Source: Pseudarthrobacter sp. NamB4 (lineage in GTDB: Bacteria; Actinomycetota; Actinomycetes; Actinomycetales; Micrococcaceae). From it: a stretch of 64,000 bases of DNA. Position numbers and translations under genes: made by a program. Numbering within the stretch: position 1 is the first letter of the stretch; each line of letters opens with the position of its first letter. The stretch lies in the NCBI RefSeq assembly GCF_005796185.1, contig NZ_VAHM01000007.1, positions 1 to 64,000 of the forward strand, in the 5' to 3' direction. Below the pieces are notes generated by a model. It was not told the DNA's origin and ran no database searches. It worked only from the letters and a program-made list of their open reading frames with translations. Shown piece by piece: positions 19,465 to 28,231 of the stretch.

Positions 19465-19860
19465 ATGTCATTTGGCCAGCGTGAATTCGACCGCCAGAAG
19501 CCCGAGATCGATTTTCCCGAGGGAGACGTACCCACTGAACTGGTGATCACGGACCTCATTGAGGGCGAAGGCCGGGAAGCCCAGCCCGGGGACACAGTTT
19601 CCACCCACTACGTTGGGGTTGCCTGGTCCACCGGTGAAGAATTCGACGCCTCCTGGGGCCGCGGGGCACCCCTTGACTTCCGGGTTGGTGTCGGTCAGGT
19701 CATCCAGGGCTGGGACCAGGGCCTGCTGGGCATGAAGGTGGGCGGCCGCCGTCGGCTGGAGATCCCTTCGGAGCTGGCGTACGGATCCCGCGGTGCCGGC
19801 GGAGCGATCGCTCCCGACGAGGCCCTGATCTTCGTAGTGGACCTCGTCGGCATCCGCTAA
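19465..19860 (+). CDS. FKBP-type peptidyl-prolyl cis-trans isomerase, cytosolic
   Basis: A 131-residue single-domain FKBP without a signal peptide: VITDLIEGEGREAQPGDTVSTHYVGV, then the active-site region EEFDASWGRGAPLDFRVGVGQVIQGWDQGL and IPSELAYGSRGAGGAIAPDEALIFVVDLVGI. Such proteins accelerate proline isomerisation in folding. An AAAGGAG ribosome binding site precedes the ATG. Immediately downstream is a perfect 21-bp inverted repeat. Confidence 0.92.
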   Translation: MSFGQREFDRQKPEIDFPEGDVPTELVITDLIEGEGREAQPGDTVSTHYVGVAWSTGEEFDASWGRGAPLDFRVGVGQVIQGWDQGLLGMKVGGRRRLEIPSELAYGSRGAGGAIAPDEALIFVVDLVGIR

Positions 19861-19885
19861 ACCGTCCAGCGGGCTGTCACGAGCT

Positions 19886-19941
19886 GCAGGAAACGCGGCA
19901 GCAGCAGGAGCAACCTTTTTTGCTGCTGCCGCGTTTCCTGC
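19886..19941. repeat. Perfect 21-bp inverted repeat between fkpB-like gene and pafBC
   Basis: Arms 19886-19906 and 19921-19941 are exactly complementary (starting GCAGGAAACGCGG) around a 14-nt spacer that itself ends in a T run. As RNA this is a very stable hairpin. It could terminate the FKBP transcript or act in the pafBC 5' region, but there is no T run after the right arm as in a standard terminator. Confidence 0.7.
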
Positions 19942-19973
19942 GTTCCGGCGAGGATTTTAGTAACGTAACGAGG

Positions 19974-21980
19974 GTGCCCGCATCCCGTACTGAACGACTC
20001 CTTAACCTGCTCATCGCACTGCTGAACACCAAGTACGGCCTGCGCCGCAGCGAGCTGCGCGAAACGGTCTACCGCGATGTCTACGGTAACGAAGCCTCCT
20101 TTGGCCGCATGTTCGAACGGGACAAAACCGATCTGCGGAAGTTCGGCTTCGAGGTCGAAACGCTGACAGACCTGGGCTGGAGCGAGGACGACCCCGCCAC
20201 CACGCGGTACCGGATCGGCAAAGAATCCAACCGCCTGCCGGACGTCCAGCTGGGGCCTGAAGAGTGGACGGTGCTCCTGCTCGCTTCACAGCTCTGGGAA
20301 CGGGCAGCCCTGGGCTCAGCCGCCCAAAGCGCGCTGCGGAAGCTGCAGGCATCCGGCGGCATGGCGGACGTCCAGCTGCCGGCCGGAGTCCAGCCCCGGA
20401 TCAAGCCCGCAGGCCAGGCCTTCGACGACCTCGTTGCCGCGATCCATGCCAAGCACCCCGTCATCTTCACCTACCTTGCGGGCAGCACCGGAATTGAAGA
20501 ACAGCGGTCAGTGGAGCCCTGGGGCCTGGGCAGCCGTTTCGGCCACTGGTACCTGGTGGGTCATGACCGCGTCCGGAGGGAAACGCGCCACTTCCGGCTC
20601 TCGCGGTTCACCAGCGCGGTTTCAATCCAGGAGCGCGAACAATTCAGGCCGCCGCGCGACTTCAATGTCCGGCAGGAACTGGAACGTTTGCCGGAACTGC
20701 CGCTGAGCACCGCCGTCGTGGACGTCCGGGCCGGACGCCTGCTGGCACTGCGGCGCCGCGCAATCGCGCAGGACGAGGCTGGCCGGAACAGCGCCCCGGT
20801 CAGCGGCCTCCAGGGGCCCGAGACAGGCTCTGACCGACTCATCCTGCAGTACCGTGACCCGGAGGTGCTCGCCGAAGAGCTCGCCTCGTACGGCCCGGAC
20901 GCCCTGGCGGTTGCTCCCCCCGAACTGGTGGACGCCGTGCGGCGAAGGCTGCGCGCCGCAGCTGACTTCTCCGCCGCTCCCGTACCGGAATACAAGTTCG
21001 CGGATGCTCCTGCCCGGCCGGTCCGCCCGCGCACTTCCGAGGACCAGCTGAAGCGGATGCTCCAGCTCGTCCCCTTCCTGGTGCACAACCAGGGCCTGCA
21101 CATCCAGGACGTGGCGGACCGGTTCGGCATCAGCAGGAAGGAACTGGAGAATGACCTGCAAATCCTCATTTGTTCCGGACTTCCGGAAGGCTACCCGGAT
21201 GACCTCCTGGACATCCAGTGGGACGACGACCACGTGTACATCACCCAGGACCTGGACCTGACCAAGCCGGTCCGTTTCACTGTCGAGGAAGCGTGCGCGC
21301 TCCTCACGGGGCTGGAAACGCTGAATAGCCTCCCGGACGTGGCAGAAGGGGGTGCGCTGGAATCAGTGACGCTCAAACTCCTGGCCGCCGCCGGTGAGGA
21401 GGGGCTTCGTGCCGCGTCCGTCGCCGGGCCGGAAGTGGCGCCGGCGGACGCTGCCACCCATGCGCTGGTGCGGCAGGCCATCGAGTCGCGGGCCCAACTT
21501 CACCTCACTTACTTCTCCCCGCAACGGGACAGCGTCTCGGTGCGGGACGTGGACCCGCTGCGGCTGTACTCGCTGGATAACACCTGGTACCTCGAGGCGT
21601 ACTGCCATTCGGTGGAAGGGCTCAGGAATTTCCGCCTGGACCGGGTACAGGAGATCCACGCCAACGGGCGCCCGGCAGCCGTCCGCGCTACGCCCGCCCA
21701 GGGGGTTCCGGCCAAACTTTTCACCGCCAGGGACGATGACACCACCGTCACCGTCCAGCTCACCCGGCAGGGGAGGGGGCTGGCCGATGACTACTATGCC
21801 GAACGCACGGCCGAACTGGACGACGGCGGCCTGGTGGCCGACATCCGTTTCGGCAACACCGCCTGGCTCCCGATGTTTGTGGCCCAGCACGGCGGTTCTG
21901 TCCGGATCCTGGAGCCCGCCGAACACGCAGAGGCAGCCCGCGCCTGGCTGGCGGCATCCTTGGCCAGGTACGGCGGATAG
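19974..21980 (+). CDS. pafBC: PafBC, fused WYL-domain DNA-damage transcription activator
   Basis: A 668-residue protein with two PafB/PafC-like halves in one chain. Each half has a winged helix-turn-helix (SRTERLLNLLIALLNTKYGLRRSEL at the start; EDQLKRMLQLVPFLVHNQGLHIQDVADRFGI in the middle), a WYL domain (HPVIFTYLAGSTGIEEQRSVEPWGL; RAQLHLTYFSPQRDSVSVRDVDPLRLY) and a C-terminal extension. PafBC is the LexA/RecA-independent DNA-damage activator of actinobacteria; it is two genes in mycobacteria and known to be fused in Arthrobacter. GTG at 19974 is chosen: TAACGT ends 7 nt upstream. An earlier TTG would start inside the inverted repeat. Confidence 0.93.
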   Translation: MPASRTERLLNLLIALLNTKYGLRRSELRETVYRDVYGNEASFGRMFERDKTDLRKFGFEVETLTDLGWSEDDPATTRYRIGKESNRLPDVQLGPEEWTVLLLASQLWERAALGSAAQSALRKLQASGGMADVQLPAGVQPRIKPAGQAFDDLVAAIHAKHPVIFTYLAGSTGIEEQRSVEPWGLGSRFGHWYLVGHDRVRRETRHFRLSRFTSAVSIQEREQFRPPRDFNVRQELERLPELPLSTAVVDVRAGRLLALRRRAIAQDEAGRNSAPVSGLQGPETGSDRLILQYRDPEVLAEELASYGPDALAVAPPELVDAVRRRLRAAADFSAAPVPEYKFADAPARPVRPRTSEDQLKRMLQLVPFLVHNQGLHIQDVADRFGISRKELENDLQILICSGLPEGYPDDLLDIQWDDDHVYITQDLDLTKPVRFTVEEACALLTGLETLNSLPDVAEGGALESVTLKLLAAAGEEGLRAASVAGPEVAPADAATHALVRQAIESRAQLHLTYFSPQRDSVSVRDVDPLRLYSLDNTWYLEAYCHSVEGLRNFRLDRVQEIHANGRPAAVRATPAQGVPAKLFTARDDDTTVTVQLTRQGRGLADDYYAERTAELDDGGLVADIRFGNTAWLPMFVAQHGGSVRILEPAEHAEAARAWLAASLARYGG

Positions 21981-21990
21981 ACTTCTCAGC

Positions 21991-22341
21991 ATGCCTTGGT
22001 GGTCCTGGATCCTGATATGGGTGGCGCTCGTTGCGCTTTCGCTGCTGTTCTATGTCCTTTTGGGCATCCGCCTCTTCCGCCAGTTCATGGCGACCATGCA
22101 CGATCTGGGCGCAGCGGGCGACAAGCTGGGGCACCTGAACCCTGTTGGGCCGGACGGGGAGCAGCAGGCGGATCCGGGCGAGCCCCGCCCGGGATCCGCG
22201 GTTTTTGCCTCACCTGCTGCGATGCGACATGATTACGAGGCATCCAAGTCATCCCGACGGGAAGAACGCCGACTGCGGCGAGTGCAGCGCAAGAAGGACC
22301 GGGGCCAGCCGCAGGCCCTCGGCGATCTGGACTTCACATAG
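21991..22341 (+). CDS. Small single-pass membrane protein, function unknown
   Basis: A 116-residue protein with one N-terminal transmembrane helix (WSWILIWVALVALSLLFYVLLGI, residues about 4-27) and a cytosolic tail that becomes very basic (SSRREERRLRRVQRKKDRG). It is not recognised by family. It sits between pafBC and tatA. ATG at 21991 follows TAGACT (21978-21983) by 7 nt. Confidence 0.75.
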   Translation: MPWWSWILIWVALVALSLLFYVLLGIRLFRQFMATMHDLGAAGDKLGHLNPVGPDGEQQADPGEPRPGSAVFASPAAMRHDYEASKSSRREERRLRRVQRKKDRGQPQALGDLDFT

Positions 22342-22373
22342 AAGTAAAATGTAGTAAGACGAAAGGATTTCCC

Positions 22374-22646
22374 ATGGGAAGACTCTTCGATGGCCCCTGG
22401 CCCATCGTAATCATCATCGTTGTTGCCCTGCTTCTCTTCGCCGCGCCCAAGCTTCCGGCCATGGCACGCAGCCTTGGACAGTCCATGCGGATTATCAAGT
22501 CCGAGGTCAAGGAAATGAAGAACGACGGCAAGACCGATTCCACGGACGCCTCAGGTCCGGTTGAGGGCACCATCGTGAACCACCCCAAGGCGAAGCCCGG
22601 TGAGCCGACAGACGGCACTGACGTTCCGCCGTCAAACCGCGCCTGA
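22374..22646 (+). CDS. tatA: Sec-independent translocase component TatA
   Basis: A 90-residue TatA/E protein: short N-terminal hydrophobic helix (WPIVIIIVVALLLFAAPKLP), the FG-equivalent hinge read here as AAPKLPAMARSLGQSMRIIKSEVKEM, an amphipathic helix, and a polar acidic tail. It forms the pore-like assembly for folded twin-arginine substrates. tatC follows 6 nt after the stop. Note that the usual Phe-Gly before the Pro is Ala-Ala here. Confidence 0.93.
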   Translation: MGRLFDGPWPIVIIIVVALLLFAAPKLPAMARSLGQSMRIIKSEVKEMKNDGKTDSTDASGPVEGTIVNHPKAKPGEPTDGTDVPPSNRA

Positions 22647-22652
22647 CCCCCA

Positions 22653-23489
22653 GTGGCACTGTCGCGGGCCCGTAAAGCCAACCCAGAAGGGCGCATGGCT
22701 CTTTGGGACCACCTCAAAGAGCTGAAGAACCGGCTGATCAAGTCAGCTATCGGCGTCGTCATTGGCGGCATTGGGGGCTGGATACTTTACGATCCGCTGT
22801 TGAAGGCGCTGGCCGACCCCGTCAACAGCATCTCGCAGCAGACCGGCGGGCTTTCGGCAATCAACTTCGGAACCATCGCGTCCCCGTTCGACTTCAAGCT
22901 CCAGATGTCGCTGCTCATCGGCGTGGTGATTTCCAGTCCCATCTGGATCTACCAGCTGTGGGCATTCATCACGCCTGGGCTTACCTCGAAGGAGCGCAGG
23001 TACACGCTGGGCTACATGGCGGCAGCAGTCCCGCTGTTCCTTGCCGGCATCTGGGCGGGCTGGCTTGTCGTCCCGCAGGTTGTCCGGGCTCTGACCCAGT
23101 TCACCCCTGACGGCTCCTCGAGCGTCATCGATGCCCGCACCTACATCGAGTTCGTGACGCGGATGGTCCTGGTGCTCGGCATCGCCTTCCTGGTGCCGGT
23201 GGTGCTCGTGGGCATCAACATGGCCGGCGTCATCTCGGGACGCGCCATCCTCAAAGCCTGGCGGATCACCGTTTTCCTGGTGTTCGTCCTGGCCGCCATT
23301 GCCGCTCCCGGGGCGGACGCCATTTCCATGTTCATGTTGGCCGGCCCGTTGCTGGTTCTCTTTTTCGCTGCCATCGGCATCTGCCTCATGAACGACAAGC
23401 GCCGGGAGCGCCGCCAGGCCAAGCGCATGGCCGAGACAGAGGCAACAGCGGACATCGCCACCCCGGGCAGTGAGCTGAAGAACCTCTAG
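22653..23489 (+). CDS. tatC: Twin-arginine translocase subunit TatC
   Basis: A 278-residue protein with six transmembrane helices. The N-terminal receptor segment is NPEGRMALWDHLKELKNRLIKSA, with the conserved HLKELKNRL signal-binding region. ISSPIWIYQLWAFITPGLTSKERRYTLGY is the highly conserved second-helix loop. The start is GTG at 22653, 6 nt after tatA. No TatB is adjacent; actinobacteria often carry tatB elsewhere. Confidence 0.95.
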   Translation: MALSRARKANPEGRMALWDHLKELKNRLIKSAIGVVIGGIGGWILYDPLLKALADPVNSISQQTGGLSAINFGTIASPFDFKLQMSLLIGVVISSPIWIYQLWAFITPGLTSKERRYTLGYMAAAVPLFLAGIWAGWLVVPQVVRALTQFTPDGSSSVIDARTYIEFVTRMVLVLGIAFLVPVVLVGINMAGVISGRAILKAWRITVFLVFVLAAIAAPGADAISMFMLAGPLLVLFFAAIGICLMNDKRRERRQAKRMAETEATADIATPGSELKNL

Positions 23490-23509
23490 GCGCCCGTTAG
23501 GCTTGGGGT

Positions 23510-26404
23510 ATGTCCTCCAACACCGGGCCCACCGACTTTGAAGAGCTCTCCCCGGCTGAGCGCTACCGTGCCAGCGCCGAGCGCAGGGCCGAAGCAGCGA
23601 CGTACCTGGGCGCCTTTGTCCGCACCCTGGACTTCGAGCTCGACGACTTCCAGCGCCAGTCGTGCCGTTCCCTGCAGGAGGGCCGGGGAGTTCTTGTGGC
23701 TGCGCCCACGGGGGCCGGAAAAACGATCGTTGGGGAATTTGCCATTTACCTGGCGCTGCAGCGGGGCCTCAAGGCCTTCTACACGACGCCCATCAAGGCC
23801 CTGAGCAACCAAAAGTTTACTGAGCTCTCCGAGAAGTACGGTGCCGATAAGGTAGGCCTGCTGACCGGCGACACAAGCATCAATGGTGACGCCCCTGTCG
23901 TCGTCATGACCACCGAAGTGCTCCGGAACATGCTGTACGCCGACTCGGCCACCCTGGACGACCTCGGCTATGTGGTGATGGACGAGGTGCACTATCTTGC
24001 CGACCGCTTCCGCGGCGCCGTGTGGGAGGAAGTGATCATCCACCTTCCGAGCGAGGTGCAGGTGGTCTCCCTCAGCGCCACCGTCTCGAATGCGGAGGAG
24101 TTCGGCGCCTGGCTGGATACCGTCCGCGGTGACACGGACATCATCGTTTCCGAGCACCGGCCGGTGCCGCTGTGGCAGCACGTCATGGTCGGGCGCCAGA
24201 TCATGGACCTGTTCGCCGGCGAAACCACGTTCGATGAGATTGCGCCGCCCGTGGACGAGGAGGACGAGCAGCCGTCCTCCTCAAAGGAGGCGTCCAAGGG
24301 GCGGGGCTTCGAGGTCAATCCCGATCTCCTGACTGTTGCCCAAAGCGAGAGCCAGCAGAGCTTCCGCAGCCGGCCGGGTCCCGGCGGACGCGGCCAGCGG
24401 GGCAGGCGCGGCAACGAAATGCCGGGCAGGGAAGAACGGGGCGTACGTCCCGCCAGCCGTCCCCAGGTCATCGCCAGCCTAGACCGCATGGACCTGCTCC
24501 CGGCCATCACCTTCATTTTTTCCAGGGCCGGCTGCGACGCTGCCGTGGCACAGTGCGTCAGTTCCGGTCTGTGGCTGACCACCGAGAAGGAGCAGCGGAT
24601 CATCGCTGAACGCGTTGATGAAGCCGGATTCGAGATCCCGCCGGACGACCTGGATGTGCTGGGCTTCTGGACGTGGCGGGACGGGCTGCTGCGGGGCTTT
24701 GCCGCGCACCACGCCGGTATGCTGCCGACGTTCAAGGAAGTGGTGGAGAAGCTCTTTGCCGACGGCCTGGTCAAGGCAGTCTTCGCGACGGAGACCCTTG
24801 CGCTTGGCGTCAACATGCCTGCCCGGTCTGTAGTCCTGGAAAAGCTTGACAAGTTCAACGGCGAGGCCCACGTGGACATTACCGCGGGGGAGTACACCCA
24901 GCTGACCGGCCGTGCCGGCCGCCGGGGAATCGACGTCGAAGGCCACGCCGTGGTGCTGTGGCAGCCGGGGACGGATCCGACGGCGGTCGCAGGCCTGGCC
25001 TCGCGGCGCACCTACCCTTTGAACTCGAGCTTCCGGCCCACGTACAACATGAGCATCAACCTCCTGGCCCAGTTCGGACGGGCAAGGGCCCGGGAAATCC
25101 TCGAGTCCTCCTTCGCGCAGTTCCAGGCGGACCGTTCCGTAGTGGGGCTCGCCAAGCAGGTGCGCAGCCGGGAGGAGTCCCTGGCCGGCTACGCCAAGGC
25201 GATGACCTGCCACCTGGGGGACTTCACCGAGTACGCCCGCCTGCGCAGAGAACTGTCCGACGCCGAGAACCTCACCTCGCGCACCAAGTCGCGCGCCCGG
25301 AAGTCATTGAGTGACGATTCGCTGGCGAGGCTCCTGCCCGGCGATGTAGTGCATGTTCCCGGCGGCAGGGCACCCGGCCCGGCCATCGTGCTCAGCGCGG
25401 ACCACACCAGTCGGGAGCCAAGGCCCGCGGTCCTCACGCTTGACAACCAGCTGCGCAGGATCGGCACGGACGATCTGGAAGGCCCTATTGCGCCCATAAC
25501 ACGGATCCGAATCCCAAAGTCTTTCAACGCGAAGGTGCCCAAGTCCCGGCGGGACCTTGCGTCCTCGGCCCGGAATGCCCTGCGCGAAAACAGGCCGCCC
25601 GCACCCGGTAACAACCGCAACAACGACTTCGGCCTCGCAACGGCCCTGCCCAACCAGGAAAAGCGTATTGCGGACCTGCGCCGCGCCCTCCGCGCCCACC
25701 CCTGTCATGGCTGCAACGAGCGGGAGGACCACGCGCGCTGGTCCGAACGGTGGTGGAAGCTGCGGCGGGAAACTGACGGCCTGGTGCGGCAGATCCAGGG
25801 CCGTACCAACACCATCGCCAAGACTTTCGACCGCGTCTGTGATGTCTTGTCCTCCTACGGATACCTCGAACCGGCGGGGGACGGAAGGCTGGCCATCAGT
25901 CCTGACGGCCAGCGGCTGCGCAGGATCTATGGTGAGAAGGACCTGCTCATTTCCCAGTCCCTGCGGCTGGGCGCGTTCGACGATTTGGATGCCGCGGAGA
26001 TCGCCGCCCTCGCAAGTGTGCTGGTGTACCAGGCGAAACGCGAAGACCGGGGGCTTCGGCCCCGGATGCCGAGTGTCTCCCTGGAGACGTCGGTGGACAT
26101 CGTCATCCGCGAATGGTCTGCCCTGGAGGATGTGGAAGAGGAAAAGAAGCTTCCGCTGACCGGTGAGCCTGAACTGGGCCTTGTCTGGCCCATCTACAAG
26201 TGGGCAAGGGGCCGGCATCTTCAGGATGTCCTCAGTGGAACGGACCTGGCGGCCGGCGACTTTGTCCGCTGGGTCAAGCAGGTGGTGGACCTTCTTGACC
26301 AGCTTGCCAAGATCCCGGGCCTGGATCCCCGCCTTGCCCGGCTCTGCGCCGAGGCAATCTCGCTGATCCGCCGCGGCGTTGTGGCCTATTCCTCGGTCCT
26401 CTGA
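23510..26404 (+). CDS. helY: HelY, Ski2/Mtr4-like DEAD/DEAH-box RNA helicase
   Basis: A 964-residue superfamily 2 helicase. Motif I is APTGAGKT near residue 66, Ia TTPIKALSNQKF, II MDEVHYL (DEVH), III SLSATVSNAEE, and motif VI QLTGRAGRRGID. A disordered Arg/Gly-rich insertion (residues about 250-320, RSRPGPGGRGQRGRRG) separates the RecA lobes. The C-terminal half resembles the Mtr4/Ski2 helical region, including the HPCHGCNEREDHARW Cys motif and DSHCT-like end. The role in RNA turnover is inferred from the family. TAGGCT (23498-23503) is 6 nt before the ATG, so transcription appears independent of tatC. Confidence 0.93.
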   Translation: MSSNTGPTDFEELSPAERYRASAERRAEAATYLGAFVRTLDFELDDFQRQSCRSLQEGRGVLVAAPTGAGKTIVGEFAIYLALQRGLKAFYTTPIKALSNQKFTELSEKYGADKVGLLTGDTSINGDAPVVVMTTEVLRNMLYADSATLDDLGYVVMDEVHYLADRFRGAVWEEVIIHLPSEVQVVSLSATVSNAEEFGAWLDTVRGDTDIIVSEHRPVPLWQHVMVGRQIMDLFAGETTFDEIAPPVDEEDEQPSSSKEASKGRGFEVNPDLLTVAQSESQQSFRSRPGPGGRGQRGRRGNEMPGREERGVRPASRPQVIASLDRMDLLPAITFIFSRAGCDAAVAQCVSSGLWLTTEKEQRIIAERVDEAGFEIPPDDLDVLGFWTWRDGLLRGFAAHHAGMLPTFKEVVEKLFADGLVKAVFATETLALGVNMPARSVVLEKLDKFNGEAHVDITAGEYTQLTGRAGRRGIDVEGHAVVLWQPGTDPTAVAGLASRRTYPLNSSFRPTYNMSINLLAQFGRARAREILESSFAQFQADRSVVGLAKQVRSREESLAGYAKAMTCHLGDFTEYARLRRELSDAENLTSRTKSRARKSLSDDSLARLLPGDVVHVPGGRAPGPAIVLSADHTSREPRPAVLTLDNQLRRIGTDDLEGPIAPITRIRIPKSFNAKVPKSRRDLASSARNALRENRPPAPGNNRNNDFGLATALPNQEKRIADLRRALRAHPCHGCNEREDHARWSERWWKLRRETDGLVRQIQGRTNTIAKTFDRVCDVLSSYGYLEPAGDGRLAISPDGQRLRRIYGEKDLLISQSLRLGAFDDLDAAEIAALASVLVYQAKREDRGLRPRMPSVSLETSVDIVIREWSALEDVEEEKKLPLTGEPELGLVWPIYKWARGRHLQDVLSGTDLAAGDFVRWVKQVVDLLDQLAKIPGLDPRLARLCAEAISLIRRGVVAYSSVL

Positions 26405-26481
26405 CCAGCGCGATCCCCTGACAACTCTGCCAATCCTGCCTGCTGTCCGCAGGCCTGCCCATACCAGGAGTACTGCCCCGT

Positions 26482-28137
26482 ATGTCCCAGCCTGAACCAC
26501 TGCCCGGTTCCCGCCCCAAGACGGTCCTGTACCGCAACGGGTCCGTCTACACTGCAGCGGACCCGTTCGCCACAGCCATGGTGGTGGACGGAGACACCGT
26601 CGCGTGGGTGGGATCGGAACAGGCGGCGTCCTCCATCGCAGACAGTTCCATGGAGATCATCGACCTTCGGGGCGCGCTGGTTGCGCCCGGTTTTGTCGAC
26701 TCCCACCTGCATCTCACCGAAACCGGCATCGCCCTGGAATCCCTGAAGTTGGGCGGGATACGGTCCGCGCGGGAGCTGCTTGACGCCGTAGCTGCCGCCC
26801 CCGGTGACGGTCCTGTCCTGGGGCACGGCTGGGATGAGACGGCCTGGGTTGACGGCACCCTGCCCAGTGCGGAGGAACTGGAGCGGGCGTCGGCGGGGCG
26901 CCCGGTCTACCTGTCCCGGGTGGACGTCCACTCGGCACTGGTTTCCACGACACTTGCGCAGGCGGCGGGGCTGCGGGAGATGGATGGGTTCGACGGCGGC
27001 GCACGGGTTCGGAGGGCTGCGCACACGGCAGCCAGGCAGGCAACCCGGCGCTTGCCGGAGTCCATGCTGCAGCGGCACCAGTCACGAGCGCTGTCCGAAG
27101 CGGCTGCCAACGGTTATGTGGCCGTAGCGGAAATGGGGGCTCCCCATATCGGCGGAGCGGAGGACCTGAGGCTTGCGGCAGCATGGAACGGCGGCGGGTC
27201 TGAAGGCGCGGGGGTACCGGAGGTCCTCGCCTACTGGGGCGAACTGGCCTTGTCCGAAGAGCATGCCCGCAGCATCCTTGAACAGTTCGGCTTCGCTGTG
27301 CGCGGGCTCGCCGGTGACCTCAACATCGACGGCTCTGTGGGGTCCAGGACAGCGGCCCTGAGGACCGGCTACACGGACGCGCCAGGGGAGCGGGGCAGCC
27401 TGTACCTAAGCGTTGATGAGGCAGCAGCGCATCTGGCGGCCTGCTCCCTCGCCGGTGTACAGGGCGGGTTCCACGTAATCGGTGATGCCGGGCTGGACGC
27501 TGCCCTGCAGGCCCTTGGGCTTGCGGCCAGGGAAGTAGGGGAGCAGCGGGTGCGGGCAGCCGGCCACCGGTTCGAGCACGTCGAGATGGCCGATCCTGCC
27601 GCGGTGGAAACCCTGGCACGTTACGCGGTAACGGTCAGTGCTCAGCCGGCGTTCGATGCCGCCTGGGGTGGCCCCGGGGGACTCTACGAGCAGAGGCTGG
27701 GGGAGCGGAGCAGTTCCATGAACCCCTTCGCGCGCCTGTACTCGGCAGGCGTGCCGGTCTGCTTTGGCAGCGACAGCCCCGTCACCCCGCTGCGGCCGTG
27801 GTCCAGCGTCCGGGCTTGCCTGGAGCACCACAACCAGGAAGAGCGCATTTCCGCCCGGGCTGCCTTCCTTGGCCACACGCGGGCAGGTTGGCGGGCAGCC
27901 AGGTACCCCAATCCCATGGCTGGGCAACTCGTGCCTGGAGCCCCCGCCAGTTTCGCCGTGTGGGAAGTCGAGGAACTGATGGTCCAGGTGGCCGACGGCC
28001 GCGTCCAGTCCTGGAGCACCGACCCGAGGGCCAGGACTCCGCTGCTCCCTGCACTGGACACGGGCAGTGACCCGGTGTGCCTCCAGACGGTGCGGGACGG
28101 CGTCGAACTTTTCGCCAGTCCCGCGCTGCGGTCCTGA
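26482..28137 (+). CDS. Amidohydrolase family protein (YtcJ-like)
   Basis: A 551-residue metal-dependent hydrolase. The HxH metal motif is FVDSHLHLTETG (about residues 74-78), with the central beta-strand ligand region GGFHVIGDAGLDAALQ, the later His in GHRFEHVEMADP, and the Asp in CFGSDSPVTPL. The N-terminal beta domain (RNGSVYTAADPFATAMVVDGDTVAWVG) fits the amidohydrolase-3 group. The substrate cannot be predicted. It lies between helY and ppm1 with about 77 nt of upstream intergenic sequence. Confidence 0.88.
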   Translation: MSQPEPLPGSRPKTVLYRNGSVYTAADPFATAMVVDGDTVAWVGSEQAASSIADSSMEIIDLRGALVAPGFVDSHLHLTETGIALESLKLGGIRSARELLDAVAAAPGDGPVLGHGWDETAWVDGTLPSAEELERASAGRPVYLSRVDVHSALVSTTLAQAAGLREMDGFDGGARVRRAAHTAARQATRRLPESMLQRHQSRALSEAAANGYVAVAEMGAPHIGGAEDLRLAAAWNGGGSEGAGVPEVLAYWGELALSEEHARSILEQFGFAVRGLAGDLNIDGSVGSRTAALRTGYTDAPGERGSLYLSVDEAAAHLAACSLAGVQGGFHVIGDAGLDAALQALGLAAREVGEQRVRAAGHRFEHVEMADPAAVETLARYAVTVSAQPAFDAAWGGPGGLYEQRLGERSSSMNPFARLYSAGVPVCFGSDSPVTPLRPWSSVRACLEHHNQEERISARAAFLGHTRAGWRAARYPNPMAGQLVPGAPASFAVWEVEELMVQVADGRVQSWSTDPRARTPLLPALDTGSDPVCLQTVRDGVELFASPALRS

Positions 28138-28154
28138 CCAGGTCCCCACCGCCC

Positions 28155-28160
28155 TATAAT
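28155..28160 (+). promoter_or_regulatory. Candidate -10 box of ppm1 promoter
   Basis: TATAAT, the vegetative consensus, lies 71 nt before the ppm1 GTG and 18 nt after the amidohydrolase stop. This predicts a 5' leader of about 64 nt carrying an AGGAAAGG ribosome binding site. The -35 element is weak. Confidence 0.5.
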
Positions 28161-28231
28161 TGGTAGTTGCGCCCGCCGCCGACCTGTCCGCGGCCGGACG
28201 CACCGACCATTTCCCCCAGGAAAGGCCCCCT

